The notes: generated from the letters alone by a model not told the origin. DNA of 64,000 nucleotides from Halorussus litoreus (GCF_003382685.1 NZ_KZ859507.1:1-64000), one strand, 5' to 3'; counted from the first letter of the stretch, positions 9,009 to 18,020 are shown. Made by a program: numbers and translations.

Positions 9009-9050
9009 TTCCCTCATATCTACCCGTTATCGCGGGAAGCACTTAAAGGA
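9009..9050 (+). repeat. 42-base direct repeat, copy 1
   Basis: This 42-base element has one mismatch to copy 2 at 9178-9219, with start points 169 bases apart. It contains CCCGTTATCGCGGG, a small inverted repeat, followed by GCACTTAAAGGA, which resembles a haloarchaeal TATA region. Similarity continues weakly upstream (AGAACGCG in both). Confidence 0.85.
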
Positions 9051-9177
9051 CGGCCAGCGCTCGCCGGTCGTCGGTCCGAAAGCGCAACTGACCGCTGCTC
9101 GAAGCGACTGACCGCTACCCGAAAAGAGCTAGCCGCGGAGCTAGTCGGAATGAAAGTCCGCCAGAACGCGCGCCCAC

Positions 9178-9219
9178 TTCCCTCGTATCTACCCGTTATC
9201 GCGGGAAGCACTTAAAGGA
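9178..9219 (+). repeat. 42-base direct repeat, copy 2
   Basis: Second copy of the element at 9009-9050, differing at one position (G for A in the fourth triplet region). No gene start follows at leaderless distance after either copy, so if these are promoters their transcripts are non-coding or the gene has been lost. Confidence 0.85.
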
Positions 9220-9528
9220 AAGTCGGCTGGTCGCCTCCGGTGCGACCTCAAAGCACCCCCAGCGCCGTCCGAAAGCTATACCGGCTTGCTCGGGAGACGT
9301 GCTGGAAATGCTCGGTCTCGCGCTGCACCCGTCGCTCGTCCTCGTACTCGGGGTCGTGCGCTGCTCTCGGACGTGGGCATCACCACGGTCGGGCCGTTGC
9401 TCGCACTGTGAATCTTCTTGTCCGCCCGGCATTCCGTTCGCGTCTGCCCCGAAACTCCGGCCCGAGCATTATTCTCTGTCGCCAACCACAAAATCAAGTG
9501 TCCCCGGTGAACACTCCCGAGTATCCCG

Positions 9529-10416
9529 ATGATCGAAGTCGACGACCTCCGGAAGGAGTACGACGGGTTCACCGCCGTCGAGGGCAGCAACTTCTCGGTC
9601 CCGGACGGCGAGGTGTTCGGCGTCGTCGGGCCGAACGGCGCGGGCAAGACCACGACGCTCAAGATGCTCGCGGGACTGGTCGAGCCGACCGCCGGGTCGG
9701 CCAGCGTGGCGGGCTACGACGCCGGGGACCCCGAGATGCGAAAACACCTCGGCTTCCTCCCCGAGGAGTCGCCGCTGTACGAGGACATGACCGCGGTGTC
9801 GTATCTGGAGTTCTTCGCGGACCTCTACGACGTTCCGAGGAACGTCGCCCGCGAACGAATCCACGACACGCTCGACCGACTCGATCTGGACCACCGCGAG
9901 CGCCGCATCGGCGACATGTCGAAGGGGATGACCCGGAAGGTCGCCATCGCGCGCTCGCTGGTCAACGACCCGGACGTGCTCATCTACGACGAGCCCGCCA
10001 GCGGGCTCGACCCGCTGACGACCAACTACATCATCGAGTTCACCCGCGACCTCGCCGTGTCGGGCAAGACCGTGGTGTTCAGCGCGCACAACCTGTTCCA
10101 CGTCGAGAGCATCTGCGACCGCGTGGCGGTGATGAACGACGGCCGAATCGTCGCGCGCGGGAGCGTCGACGCCATCCGCGAGGAACACGGCCGGACCGAG
10201 TACCACGTGTACACCTCGGTCGAGGTGGCGGGTGCGCGAAAGGAAAACGGCAGATACCGCCGCACCGTCGAGAGCATGGACGCGGTCGAGGAGACCCGCG
10301 AACTCGCCGCGCGGGCCGGCGGCGAGGTCGAGGACATCCAGACCCACACGCCGAGCCTGGAGGACATCTTCCTCGAAATCGCACAGGAGTCCCCGGACGT
10401 GGAGGGCCGACCGTGA
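9529..10416 (+). CDS. ABC transporter ATP-binding protein (NatA-like)
   Basis: ATPase of 295 residues for an ABC-2 type exporter. Walker A is GPNGAGKTT at about residue 37, the signature is MSKGMTRKV (a degenerate LSGGQ) near residue 127, Walker B is VLIYDEPASGLDP near residue 150 and the switch His is in VVFSAHN. A C-terminal extension of about 80 residues follows the nucleotide-binding domain, as in NatA/CcmA-type exporters. It is the first gene of a three-gene operon with two ABC-2 permeases. The substrate is unknown; in related systems it ranges from sodium to antibiotics or peptides. Confidence 0.9.
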   Translation: MIEVDDLRKEYDGFTAVEGSNFSVPDGEVFGVVGPNGAGKTTTLKMLAGLVEPTAGSASVAGYDAGDPEMRKHLGFLPEESPLYEDMTAVSYLEFFADLYDVPRNVARERIHDTLDRLDLDHRERRIGDMSKGMTRKVAIARSLVNDPDVLIYDEPASGLDPLTTNYIIEFTRDLAVSGKTVVFSAHNLFHVESICDRVAVMNDGRIVARGSVDAIREEHGRTEYHVYTSVEVAGARKENGRYRRTVESMDAVEETRELAARAGGEVEDIQTHTPSLEDIFLEIAQESPDVEGRP

Positions 10417-10462
10417 CGATGAGACGCCGTCGCGGGACTGTCGCCGCGATGGAGGGCCAGCC

Positions 10463-12349
10463 GTGAAGCTCCGGAAGGTCCTCCGCATCGCGCGGTGGGA
10501 AGTGTCCAAGAACGCGGGCCAGCTCGACCGCCGGACCGTCGCAATCGGTCTGGTCGTCCTGCTCGCGGTCGGCGCGCTCACCCCGCTGGTCGCCCAACAG
10601 GGCGTCACGCTCGACGACGGCATCTACCGGGTCGGCGTCCCCGAAGACAGCTCGTACCACGACCCGGTCGCGCAGGACGCCAAATTCGTCGCGGTCGAGC
10701 CCGACCCGGCGGCGTTCCCCGGCGAGATGGAACTTCTCGTCCGACCGGACGGTCGCGTCGTCGCCGCCGAGACCCCGAAGGGCCGGGCCGCCCTCTCGGA
10801 CTTCCGGGACACCGTGACGGCGTACAACGACCGGCTGATGACCGCCGAGTCCGACGAGGCCGCGGCCTTCCCGGTGTACGTGTCGGTCGCGTACGCCGAG
10901 CAGAACAGCCCCACCGCGAGCGCCGCGGGGTCCGGAGCCGTCCGAACGACCGCGGAAGGCAAACAGCGCCTCGACGGGGAGACCGGTGACGGAAATGGAG
11001 CTGACTCGGGGGACGGCGGAACCGACTCGTCCGGCGAGGAGTCCGAGGGCGGGGACGAGCCGATTGGCGCACCCTCGGTCGGTGGCAGCGGCTCCCTGTT
11101 CGGCGGGAGCGCCAGCGGCGGCACCCCGGCGGACGTGGCACCGCCGTTCCCGTTCGAGTCGCTGGTGCTCGCGTTCGCGTTCGTCCTCCCGATGAACTTC
11201 GTGATCCAGGCGTACGCCTCGACCATCCTCGACGAGCGGGTCAACCAGCGCGGGGAACTCCTGCTCGTCTCGCCCGTCTCTCGCGAGGACATCATCGCCG
11301 GGAAGACCCTGCCGTACTTCGCCGGGATGGTCGCCATCGCGTCGGTGACCGCCGTCGGGATCACCACGCTCACGCCCGCAGCGGATGGTGTGGGACCGCT
11401 CGGAATCGCGTCGACCGCGGCGATCTCGGTCGCGGCCGTGATCCCCATCGCGCTCCTGTTCCTCGCGTCGTCGTTCGTCGGCGGGATGTTCGCCCGCTCG
11501 TTCAAGGAACTCACCTTCGTCACGGTCACGCTGTCGGTGTTCCTGACCGCCTACGCGTTCGTTCCCGCGATCTTCACGAACGTCCACCCCGTCGCGGCGA
11601 TTTCGCCGCTCACGCTGGTCGTGGAGGCGCTGCAAGGGACCGGGGCTGGGGCCGGACCCGGAGTGGGGGTTTCACTCGGCGACTACGCGTTCTCCACGCT
11701 CCCGCTCTACCTCTCGGCGGGCGTCCTGTTCGCGCTCGGCGCGGGCGTCTACCGCGAGGAGGACATGTTCACCCAGCGGTCGGTCCCGCTGAAGTTCCTC
11801 GACGCGCTCGACGGCCAGATCTCGGGCCGGCGCTCGGCGGCCAAACTCAGCGCGCTCTCGATTCCGTTCGTCTTCGTCGCGGAACTGCTCGTCGTCGCGC
11901 TGTTGTTCGCGCTCCCAGTCTCGCTGTCGATGCCGGTCCTGCTCGTCGCCATCGCGTTCGTTGAGGAGATCGCCAAGAGCGTCCACGTGTACGCCGGATT
12001 CGCACACGAGCGCTTCGAGCGGACGCTCCGCTCGGCCGCGGTCCTGGGCGGGTTCTCGGGACTCGGCTTCTTCCTCGGCGAGAAGGCGACCGCGGTGGCA
12101 CAGCTCGTCGGCCTGCCGGACCTCGAACTCGGGCAGGCCGCGTTCGGCACGGTTACCGGACTCGGCATCGAGGCCTCGCCGCTGGTCCTCGCTGGCCTGC
12201 TGTTCGCGCCGCTCGCGCTCCACACGATCACGGCGACCGTCACGGCCGCGGGGGCGACTCGGAACCGCAACTGGTACTTCGGGACGCTCGTGGTTGCGAC
12301 GCTGGTTCACGCCGGCTACAACCTCACGGTGGTGAGCTACATTGGATAA
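10463..12349 (+). CDS. ABC-2 permease fused to a PrsW-like intramembrane protease
   Basis: Membrane protein of about 628 residues. The N-terminal part follows the NatB/ABC-2 layout: one membrane segment near residues 25-45, a large external domain with a Gly/Ser/Asp-rich stretch (about 170-225), then five to six segments to about residue 430. The C-terminal 170 residues look like a PrsW-family glutamic protease: EEIAK with E501/E502, F-F-L-G-E ending at E540, H587 in a later helix, and HAGYN with H616 and N620, matching the family order EExxK, FxxxE, H, HxxxD/N. The GTG start at 10463 directly follows the ATPase gene. The substrate of the protease part is unknown; it could process an exported peptide. 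Confidence 0.8.
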   Translation: MKLRKVLRIARWEVSKNAGQLDRRTVAIGLVVLLAVGALTPLVAQQGVTLDDGIYRVGVPEDSSYHDPVAQDAKFVAVEPDPAAFPGEMELLVRPDGRVVAAETPKGRAALSDFRDTVTAYNDRLMTAESDEAAAFPVYVSVAYAEQNSPTASAAGSGAVRTTAEGKQRLDGETGDGNGADSGDGGTDSSGEESEGGDEPIGAPSVGGSGSLFGGSASGGTPADVAPPFPFESLVLAFAFVLPMNFVIQAYASTILDERVNQRGELLLVSPVSREDIIAGKTLPYFAGMVAIASVTAVGITTLTPAADGVGPLGIASTAAISVAAVIPIALLFLASSFVGGMFARSFKELTFVTVTLSVFLTAYAFVPAIFTNVHPVAAISPLTLVVEALQGTGAGAGPGVGVSLGDYAFSTLPLYLSAGVLFALGAGVYREEDMFTQRSVPLKFLDALDGQISGRRSAAKLSALSIPFVFVAELLVVALLFALPVSLSMPVLLVAIAFVEEIAKSVHVYAGFAHERFERTLRSAAVLGGFSGLGFFLGEKATAVAQLVGLPDLELGQAAFGTVTGLGIEASPLVLAGLLFAPLALHTITATVTAAGATRNRNWYFGTLVVATLVHAGYNLTVVSYIG

Positions 12350-13391
12350 CCGCCTGACGGTCGCTCGCCGGGAACTCGCGTCGCTCCGGAGCGAGAAGAC
12401 CATCGTGCTCGCCATCCTCATCCAGCTGTTCGTCGCGGCGTTCTCGTCGTTCCTCGCGGTCGGGCTCGTCTCGCTGTACGACCCCGGCTCGGTGTCGAAC
12501 GGCTTCGTCGTGGAGTTCGCGGTGACCGGCGAGGCGAGCGACGACATCGAGCCGGTCATCGAGGCCGAGGACGGCTGGCGCGCGGTCGAGTACGGCAGCT
12601 ACGAGACCGCCCTGCGGAGCTTCGAACGGGGTGAGGTTCACGCCGTGCTCCGGGTCGAACGCGGGCCGGCGGGCCGGGCGCAGGTCGACGCCATCGCGCC
12701 CGACGGGAACGTCAGGACCACGCTGGTCGTGACCCAGATCAAGAACGTCGTGGAGGCGTTCGAGCGCACCGAGCGCGGCCGACTCAGTTCACGGCTCACG
12801 CGCCAGCCGGTCGAACTCCCGGGGGACGCCCCGGCCAGCCCGTACTTCAGCTTCACCTACACGGTGCTGGTCCCCCTGCTCACGTTCCTCCCCATCTTCG
12901 TGAGCGGGAGCATCGCGGTCGACGCCATCGCCGAGGAGTACGACCGCGGGACGCTCGAACTCCTCAGGGTCACGCCGCTGACCGCGACCGACATCGTCGA
13001 CGGGAAGCTGCTGGCGATGGGAATCCTCGCGCCCGCGCAGGCCGGCGCGTGGCTGGCGCTGCTGTCGTTCAACGGCACCGCGATAGCGAATCCCGTCGAG
13101 ATCCTGGTGCTCGTCGCGGGCGTCTCGGTCGGCGTCGTCACGCTCGGCGCGACCACCGCGCTGGCGTTCCGCGAGCGCAAGCAGGCCCAGTTCCTCTTCT
13201 CGATGGGCGTGCTGGTCGCGTTCAGCGCGACCTACCTCCTGCCGGAGTCACCACCGAACGCGGTGGCGAAGCTCGCCATCGGGAGTCCGACCCGCGCGAC
13301 CCACCTTGCGGTCGGCGCGTACGTGCTCGTCTCGCTGGTCGCGTTCGTCGCGCTCCGGCGGGTCGTGGCGGGGCGCGGGCTCGGGGAGTAA
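12342..13391 (+). CDS. ABC-2 type permease
   Basis: Membrane protein of 349 residues with one N-terminal membrane segment (about 20-42), an external domain of about 130 residues, and five hydrophobic segments in the C-terminal half. The motif EEYDRGTLELLRVTPLT near residue 200 is the conserved cytoplasmic loop of ABC-2 permeases, and the upstream gene carries the matching DERVNQRGELLLVSPVS. The probable start is TTG at 12342, overlapping the previous stop codon by 8 bases, which implies translational coupling. The third gene of the operon, it should form a heterodimeric channel with the PrsW-fused permease. Confidence 0.85.
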   Translation: MDNRLTVARRELASLRSEKTIVLAILIQLFVAAFSSFLAVGLVSLYDPGSVSNGFVVEFAVTGEASDDIEPVIEAEDGWRAVEYGSYETALRSFERGEVHAVLRVERGPAGRAQVDAIAPDGNVRTTLVVTQIKNVVEAFERTERGRLSSRLTRQPVELPGDAPASPYFSFTYTVLVPLLTFLPIFVSGSIAVDAIAEEYDRGTLELLRVTPLTATDIVDGKLLAMGILAPAQAGAWLALLSFNGTAIANPVEILVLVAGVSVGVVTLGATTALAFRERKQAQFLFSMGVLVAFSATYLLPESPPNAVAKLAIGSPTRATHLAVGAYVLVSLVAFVALRRVVAGRGLGE

Positions 13392-13434
13392 GTCGTTGGC
13401 GGCTACGCGGCGGGATGGTGGCGGTGGGGCGGCG

Positions 13435-13470
13435 GCTGGTCGGCCGGCGGCTCGCCGCCGGCCGACCAGC
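13435..13470. terminator. 17-base perfect inverted repeat between convergent genes
   Basis: GCTGGTCGGCCGGCGGC pairs with its exact complement across a two-base TC spacer. It lies in the 113-base gap between the convergent ABC permease and a small membrane protein, so it could serve both transcripts. No T-run follows directly. Confidence 0.45.
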
Positions 13471-13504
13471 CCCGATTTCGGTTTGAATAATCAGTCCAGT
13501 TCGG

Positions 13505-13666
13505 TCACTTCTCGTCGGTGTCGCGCCGCGCGGCTTGCTCGGCGGAGTCGCGGTCCAGTACCTCCCGCCGGCCGTGCTCGGCGCGCACCGCCCAGTAGAG
13601 CACCAGTCCGCCGCCGACCGCGACGAACAGGAACAGCACGAAGATCGCGATTCCGATTGCTGGCAT
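13505..13666 (-). CDS. Small single-span membrane protein
   Basis: Gene of 53 codons. It has one N-terminal hydrophobic segment (residues 3-27, AIGIAIFVLFLFVAVGG) followed by a charged cytoplasmic tail rich in Arg, Glu and Asp. Codon use is typical of the neighbours, and the ATG is 15 bases from the stop of the upstream zinc-ribbon gene in the same direction, suggesting a two-gene operon. The function is unknown. Confidence 0.6.
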   Translation of the reverse strand: MPAIGIAIFVLFLFVAVGGGLVLYWAVRAEHGRREVLDRDSAEQAARRDTDEK

Positions 13667-13681
13667 GAATCGAGATGGGCG

Positions 13682-13942
13682 CTACCCGAGGAACACGTCC
13701 ACGATGTCGCTCCCGGCCGAGCCGACGTCGCGGTACAGCTCGGAGTAGCCGCAGTTCAGGCAGGAGACGACCTGGAACTGGTTGGTCTGGATGTCGAACA
13801 TCTTCGAGAGGCCGCCGCCGGTCGTCGAGATGGTGCCGACGTCGGTCTCGGTGTGGCCGCACTTGGGGCAGCCGTCCTCGCCGCTCGCGGTGTCGGGGGC
13901 GTCGTCGAAGGGCATGAGCGGTTGTTCTCGGACTGCTGGCAT
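13682..13942 (-). CDS. Zinc-ribbon protein
   Basis: Protein of about 86 residues. Two cysteine pairs are visible: CPKCGH near residue 24 and CLNCGYSE near residue 61, joined by a hydrophobic stretch, as in the nucleic-acid-binding zinc_ribbon families. The C terminus ends with an acidic helix (GSAGSDIVDVFLG). The ATG at 13942 is preferred over the internal ATG at about 13915. It lies 109 bases from the divergent cytochrome P450 gene. It could bind DNA or RNA or stabilise a partner; no specific role can be given. Confidence 0.7.
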   Translation of the reverse strand: MPAVREQPLMPFDDAPDTASGEDGCPKCGHTETDVGTISTTGGGLSKMFDIQTNQFQVVSCLNCGYSELYRDVGSAGSDIVDVFLG

Positions 13943-14051
13943 GAGTTTTGTGGGTGGCCGTTCCGAAGCGGGACGTACGTCGACAACGGTTCTCCCGTTG
14001 TTCAGCGTCGTCAGCGCGGCCTTCTTGGTCTCTCGCACCGAAATGAAACGC

Positions 14052-15512
14052 ATGACTGACGGAGACGCTGCGGACGAGGGGGCCGCGGCTGGAAAGCCCG
14101 GGGATAGAACGGCCGCGAATCGCGGGCGCACTCCGCCCGGCCCGGACGGCCTCCCGGTAGTGGGAAGCCTGCACGCCTACGCCAGCGACCCGTTCGGGTT
14201 CGAGCGCCGGATGGTCCGCGAGCACGGCGACGTAGTCCGCTGGCGGATGGGCGACCGGTGGATGTACCACCTCGCGAATCCCGAGCACATCGAACACGTG
14301 CTCGTCCGGAACAACGAAAACTACGTGAAAGGCGAGATCTTCCAGGAGGCGCTCGGGCCCGTCACCGGCAACGGCATCCTGAACAGCGAGGGCGAGTTCT
14401 GGCGGCGACAGCGCCACCTCGTCGAACCCGCGTTCCACCCCGAGCGCATCTCGACCTACGCCGGGATGATGGTCGAAGCGACGGCGGGGCGAACCGCGGA
14501 CTGGCGGGCCGGCGAGACGCGGAACGTCCACTCCGAGATGACCGCTCTCACCCTCGAGATCGTCGGCCGGACGCTGTTCGGCGTGGACCTCACGGGCAAG
14601 TCCTCGACGGTCGGCGAGGCGCTCGAAACCGTGATGGCCCGCTCGGAGTTCTCGCTGACCGACCTGCTCCCGGACGCGGTTCCCACGCCCGGGCGGCTGA
14701 AGTTCCGGCGCGCCGTCGACACCCTCGAATCGGTGGTCGAGGACATCGTGGCCGAGCGCCGCCGGAACCCCACCGACGAGGACGTGGTGTCGACGCTGAT
14801 GGCCGCCCGCGACGAGGCGGGCCACGGGATGACCGACCAGCAGGTCCGCGACGAGGTGATGACCCTCCTGCTCGCGGGCCACGAGACCACCGCGCTCGCG
14901 CTCACGTTTACCAACTTCTTGCTGGCCCAGAACGGCGAGGTCGAGCGCAGGCTGGTCGCGGAGCTGGACGAGGAGCTGGGTGGGGATCCGCCGACAGTCG
15001 CGGACCTCGACGACCTGACCTATCTCGAACGAGTGGTCGACGAGTCGCTCCGGCTCTACCCGCCGGTTCCGGGCATCGTTCGCGAGCCGGTCGCGGACGA
15101 CAAAGTGGGCGACTACCGGATTCCAGCGGGCGCGACCGTGAGCATGGCCCAGCACGTGGTCCACCGCGACCCCCGGTGGTACGACGACCCGATGGCGTTC
15201 CGGCCGGAACGCTGGACCGACGAGTTTCGACAGTCGCTGCCCCCGCTGGCGTACTTCCCGTTCGCGGCCGGGCCGCGCCGGTGCGTCGGCGACCGGTTCG
15301 CGCTGCTGGAGGCCCGCCTCGTGCTCGCGACGATATTGCAGGAGTACCATCTGGAACTCGTGTCGTCACCGAGTCTCGACCTTCGGCCCTCTATCACCGC
15401 GCGACCTCGGAATCCGGTGTGGATGCGAATTCACGACCGCGAGGAGTGGACGGAACCATCGGCTGACTCGAAGCGCGAAGCCGAGTCGAGGACAGAGGCG
15501 TTCGAGGAGTAA
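14052..15512 (+). CDS. Cytochrome P450
   Basis: Soluble haem-thiolate monooxygenase of about 486 residues. The I-helix shows AGHETT (oxygen activation), the K-helix ESLRLYPP carries the E-x-x-R pair, and the haem loop FAAGPRRCVGD supplies the cysteine ligand. The proline-rich hinge TPPGPDGLPVVGS sits near residue 30. No transmembrane anchor is seen. Substrates of haloarchaeal P450s are mostly unknown; terpenoid, carotenoid or fatty-acid oxidation are the usual suggestions. No ferredoxin reductase is adjacent; the nearest small ferredoxin is at 3.7 kb. An in-frame ATG three codons upstream (14043) is an alternative start. Confidence 0.93.
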   Translation: MTDGDAADEGAAAGKPGDRTAANRGRTPPGPDGLPVVGSLHAYASDPFGFERRMVREHGDVVRWRMGDRWMYHLANPEHIEHVLVRNNENYVKGEIFQEALGPVTGNGILNSEGEFWRRQRHLVEPAFHPERISTYAGMMVEATAGRTADWRAGETRNVHSEMTALTLEIVGRTLFGVDLTGKSSTVGEALETVMARSEFSLTDLLPDAVPTPGRLKFRRAVDTLESVVEDIVAERRRNPTDEDVVSTLMAARDEAGHGMTDQQVRDEVMTLLLAGHETTALALTFTNFLLAQNGEVERRLVAELDEELGGDPPTVADLDDLTYLERVVDESLRLYPPVPGIVREPVADDKVGDYRIPAGATVSMAQHVVHRDPRWYDDPMAFRPERWTDEFRQSLPPLAYFPFAAGPRRCVGDRFALLEARLVLATILQEYHLELVSSPSLDLRPSITARPRNPVWMRIHDREEWTEPSADSKREAESRTEAFEE

Positions 15513-15515
15513 CCA

Positions 15516-16484
15516 TCAGTTCCGCCGCTGCTCGACCAGTTCGAGATCGGCGTCGAAGGTGAAAACGGTCGTCGCCCCGTCGATTGTCACCGGCACGGCG
15601 ACTCGGAGGGGGTCTCGACTCTCGACCGTCGTTGCCCCCGGTTCCAGCCCGTCGAGGTCCCAGAACGGCGTCGTGCGCACGTCGACCCCGTTTTCGAAGT
15701 GAAATCCGACGAGTGCGGGGTGAAGAACGACCGCGGACGGGAACGAACTGTACCAGCCGAACCCACACCGACCGCAGTCGTAGTGGGCGAACGCCTCGTC
15801 GTCCGCCTCGAAGTCGACGGGAGCGTCCTCGTCGTCCTGTAGACGGACCGTCCGGTCGAGCCGCCCGTCGCAGTTCGGACAGAACCCGTAGTCGGCCGAC
15901 GCGTGGAGGCGTTTGAGCCAACTGTCCACGACCTTCGCTGCGTCCTCGGGTGCGACGTCCTCGAAGATACCTGCTGGTATCGGGATGTTCGTGTACGTCT
16001 CCTCGCATTCGCGACACTCCATCTCGATCTTCTCGTCTTCGAATCGCAGTTCCATCTCGCCGTCACAGAACGAGCACGGAACGCCCGTCTCGATGGGTTC
16101 GCTCTCTAGCGCCTTGGTGTAGCCGCCCGACAACACCGCGCCGACCAGTCGCCAGCCCGGCGCGGCGAGCTGGTAGCCGTCGTCGTCGTTCCTGACGAAC
16201 CGGTCGGTGAGCTTGCCGAGGTGGTAGTTGAACTGGCCCGGGTCGTCGACGCCCACGCGCTCGCGAACCTCGCCGAACGACAGGGGTTCGTCTGCCTCGT
16301 TCAGCGCGACGAGGATGCGAAATCGCGTCTCGTGGGCCACTAGCTCGAACGCCTCGTCTGGCAGGAGTCGCTCCGCAATCAGTTCGTCGGCGTCCGCTGA
16401 GTCCGAACCGGTCGGGTCTGAAGCGGCCGGGTCTGAAGCGGCCGAGTCGGGACCGGTCGAATCCGTCGCGTCGGAGTCAGTCAT
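15516..16484 (-). CDS. ArsR-like winged-helix regulator with zinc-binding C-terminal domain
   Basis: Protein of 322 residues. After an Asp/Ser/Ala-rich N-terminal tail of about 40 residues, a winged helix spans residues 45-115 (HETRFRILVALNEADEPLS, then FNYHLGKLTDRFV). The second half has three cysteine pairs (CSFCDG, CRECEET, and CPNCDG plus CGRCGFGWY), which should bind zinc and may sense a ligand or metal. This layout is common among haloarchaeal DNA-binding regulators. It is divergent from the FAD dehydrogenase gene with only 96 bases between; TATA-like boxes at about 16511 (for this gene) and 16552 (for the dehydrogenase) both give leaderless starts, so it may control that gene. Confidence 0.82.
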   Translation of the reverse strand: MTDSDATDSTGPDSAASDPAASDPTGSDSADADELIAERLLPDEAFELVAHETRFRILVALNEADEPLSFGEVRERVGVDDPGQFNYHLGKLTDRFVRNDDDGYQLAAPGWRLVGAVLSGGYTKALESEPIETGVPCSFCDGEMELRFEDEKIEMECRECEETYTNIPIPAGIFEDVAPEDAAKVVDSWLKRLHASADYGFCPNCDGRLDRTVRLQDDEDAPVDFEADDEAFAHYDCGRCGFGWYSSFPSAVVLHPALVGFHFENGVDVRTTPFWDLDGLEPGATTVESRDPLRVAVPVTIDGATTVFTFDADLELVEQRRN

Positions 16485-16580
16485 GACAGGTCGTTCTGGA
16501 AGCGAGCCTATAAATCGTCACGGTGGCGCAACGACTTCGCGTAGTCAAACGTTTAAGCCGCGTCCGGACCACGCTCACGT

Positions 16581-18020
16581 ATGACTCACGACTGTTCGTT
16601 CCTCTCGGACCTCGGCCTCGCTGGCGAGGTGTCGTTCGGCGACTCGGTTCGCGAGAACCACGCGGCCGACTACGGCGCGGACCAGCGCGGGCTGGGCGTC
16701 ACCCCCGACGCCGTGGTGTGGCCCGAATCGACCGCGGACGTGTCAGCCGTCCTCGCGGCGGCGAACGAGCGCCGGGTGCCGGTCACCCCCTACGCCGCCG
16801 GGACGAGTCTGGAGGGCAACGCAGTCCCGGCCCACCGGGGAATCAGTCTCGACCTCTCGCGGATGGACGCCGTGCTGGACGTGCGCCCCGACGACCTCCA
16901 GATCGACGTCGAGCCGGGCGTCTACGGCGCGGCGGTCGACGAGGCGGTCGCCTCTCACGGCCTGTTCTTCCCGCCACTGCCCTCCTCGGGAGACATCTCG
17001 ACGGTCGGCGGGATGATCGCGAACGACGCCAGCGGGATGAAGACGGTGAAGTACGGCGAGGTGAGCGACTGGGTGCTGGAGCTGGAGGTCGTCCTCTCGG
17101 ACGGGACGGTCACCACCTTCGGGAGCAAGGCCGCCAAGACCTCCAGCGGGTACAACCTCGTGGACCTGCTCGTGGGGAGCGAGGGCACCCTCGGGGTCGT
17201 CACGCGCGCGACGCTCGAACTCGCGGGCAGACCCGAGCAGATCCGCGGCGGGCGCGCGCTGTTCCCGACGCTCGACGACGCCACCGAGGCGGTGTTCGAC
17301 GCCGTGCGCTCGGGCGTCGACGTGGCGACCATCGAACTGCTCGACGCCGACTCGGCCCGGATGGCCAACGCCTACACCGGCACGGACCTGCCCGACGTGC
17401 CGATGGTGTTCGTGGAGTTCCACGCCGACCACAGCGTCGAGCGCGAGATCGACTTCTGCGAGTCCATCTTCGAGGCCCACGACGTGACTCGCTTCGAGAT
17501 GGCCGAGGGCGACGCGATGGACGAGCTCTGGCAGGCCCGCCGGGACCTCTCTTTTGCCATCCAAACGTTCGACCCCGACCTGAGCTCGGCCCACTCCGGC
17601 GACGTGACGGTGCCGGTCAGCGACTACCCAGCGATGGTCCACTCCGTGAAGGAACTCGCCGCCGAGCGCGACCTGCTGGTCCCCTGCTTCGGCCACGCGG
17701 GCGACGGTAACCTCCACTACTCGGTGCTGATTGACGAGGACGACGAAGCGCAGGTCGAAGCCGCCGCGGAGGTGTACGAGGCCACCATCGAGCAGGCAAT
17801 CGAGTTCGGCGGAACCGCCACGGGCGAGCACGGCATCGGACTCGGCAAGCGCGAGTCGCTGCCCGCCGAGCACGGCGAGGACGGCGTCGAGACCATGCGC
17901 GCGGTCAAGCGCGCGCTCGACCCCCGCGACACCCTGAATCCGGGCAAGATGTTCCCCGAGACGATAGAGGGCGAGCGGGTGCAGGCAGACCGGCCGGACG
18001 AGAGCGTCGAATCGTCGTAG
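16581..18020 (+). CDS. FAD-binding oxidoreductase, GlcD / D-lactate dehydrogenase type
   Basis: Flavoenzyme of 479 residues in the VAO/PCMH family. The FAD-binding half includes TPYAAGTSLEGNAVP near residue 72 and GGMIANDASGMKTVKYG near residue 145. The C-terminal half holds the cap domain with the FGHAGDGNLHYS motif and the GEHGIGLGK motif near residue 415, typical of D-lactate, glycolate or D-2-hydroxyglutarate dehydrogenases. The length matches the single-subunit GlcD form without the iron-sulfur extension. It probably oxidises a D-2-hydroxy acid and passes electrons to the respiratory chain. The leaderless start fits a TTTAAG box 27 bases upstream. Confidence 0.88.
   Translation: MTHDCSFLSDLGLAGEVSFGDSVRENHAADYGADQRGLGVTPDAVVWPESTADVSAVLAAANERRVPVTPYAAGTSLEGNAVPAHRGISLDLSRMDAVLDVRPDDLQIDVEPGVYGAAVDEAVASHGLFFPPLPSSGDISTVGGMIANDASGMKTVKYGEVSDWVLELEVVLSDGTVTTFGSKAAKTSSGYNLVDLLVGSEGTLGVVTRATLELAGRPEQIRGGRALFPTLDDATEAVFDAVRSGVDVATIELLDADSARMANAYTGTDLPDVPMVFVEFHADHSVEREIDFCESIFEAHDVTRFEMAEGDAMDELWQARRDLSFAIQTFDPDLSSAHSGDVTVPVSDYPAMVHSVKELAAERDLLVPCFGHAGDGNLHYSVLIDEDDEAQVEAAAEVYEATIEQAIEFGGTATGEHGIGLGKRESLPAEHGEDGVETMRAVKRALDPRDTLNPGKMFPETIEGERVQADRPDESVESS

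Larger units (their letters stand above)
8829..9528. other. Gene-free 700-base interval
   Basis: No convincing gene lies between the epsilon gene and the ABC operon. The interval holds the duplicated 42-base element (9009-9050, 9178-9219), a shorter internal repeat of GACTGACCGCT near 9087-9115, and a minus-strand open stretch ending at about 9250 that reads like a protein fragment (segments DPEYEDERRVQRE and HVSRASRYSFRT) but has an in-frame stop near 9390 and no start codon. It may be a decayed gene remnant between the flanking functional genes. Confidence 0.5.

Noticed and set aside
9220..9400. Possible minus-strand protein fragment with DPEYEDERRVQRE and HVSRASRYSFRT
   Set aside because: An in-frame stop near 9390 and absence of a start leave only about 40 residues; no family recognised, so it is noted only in the intergenic entry.
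13491..15350. Long minus-strand frame (619 codons) under the cytochrome P450 gene
   Set aside because: Antisense to a P450 with all catalytic motifs; composition is typical of a reverse-complement shadow.
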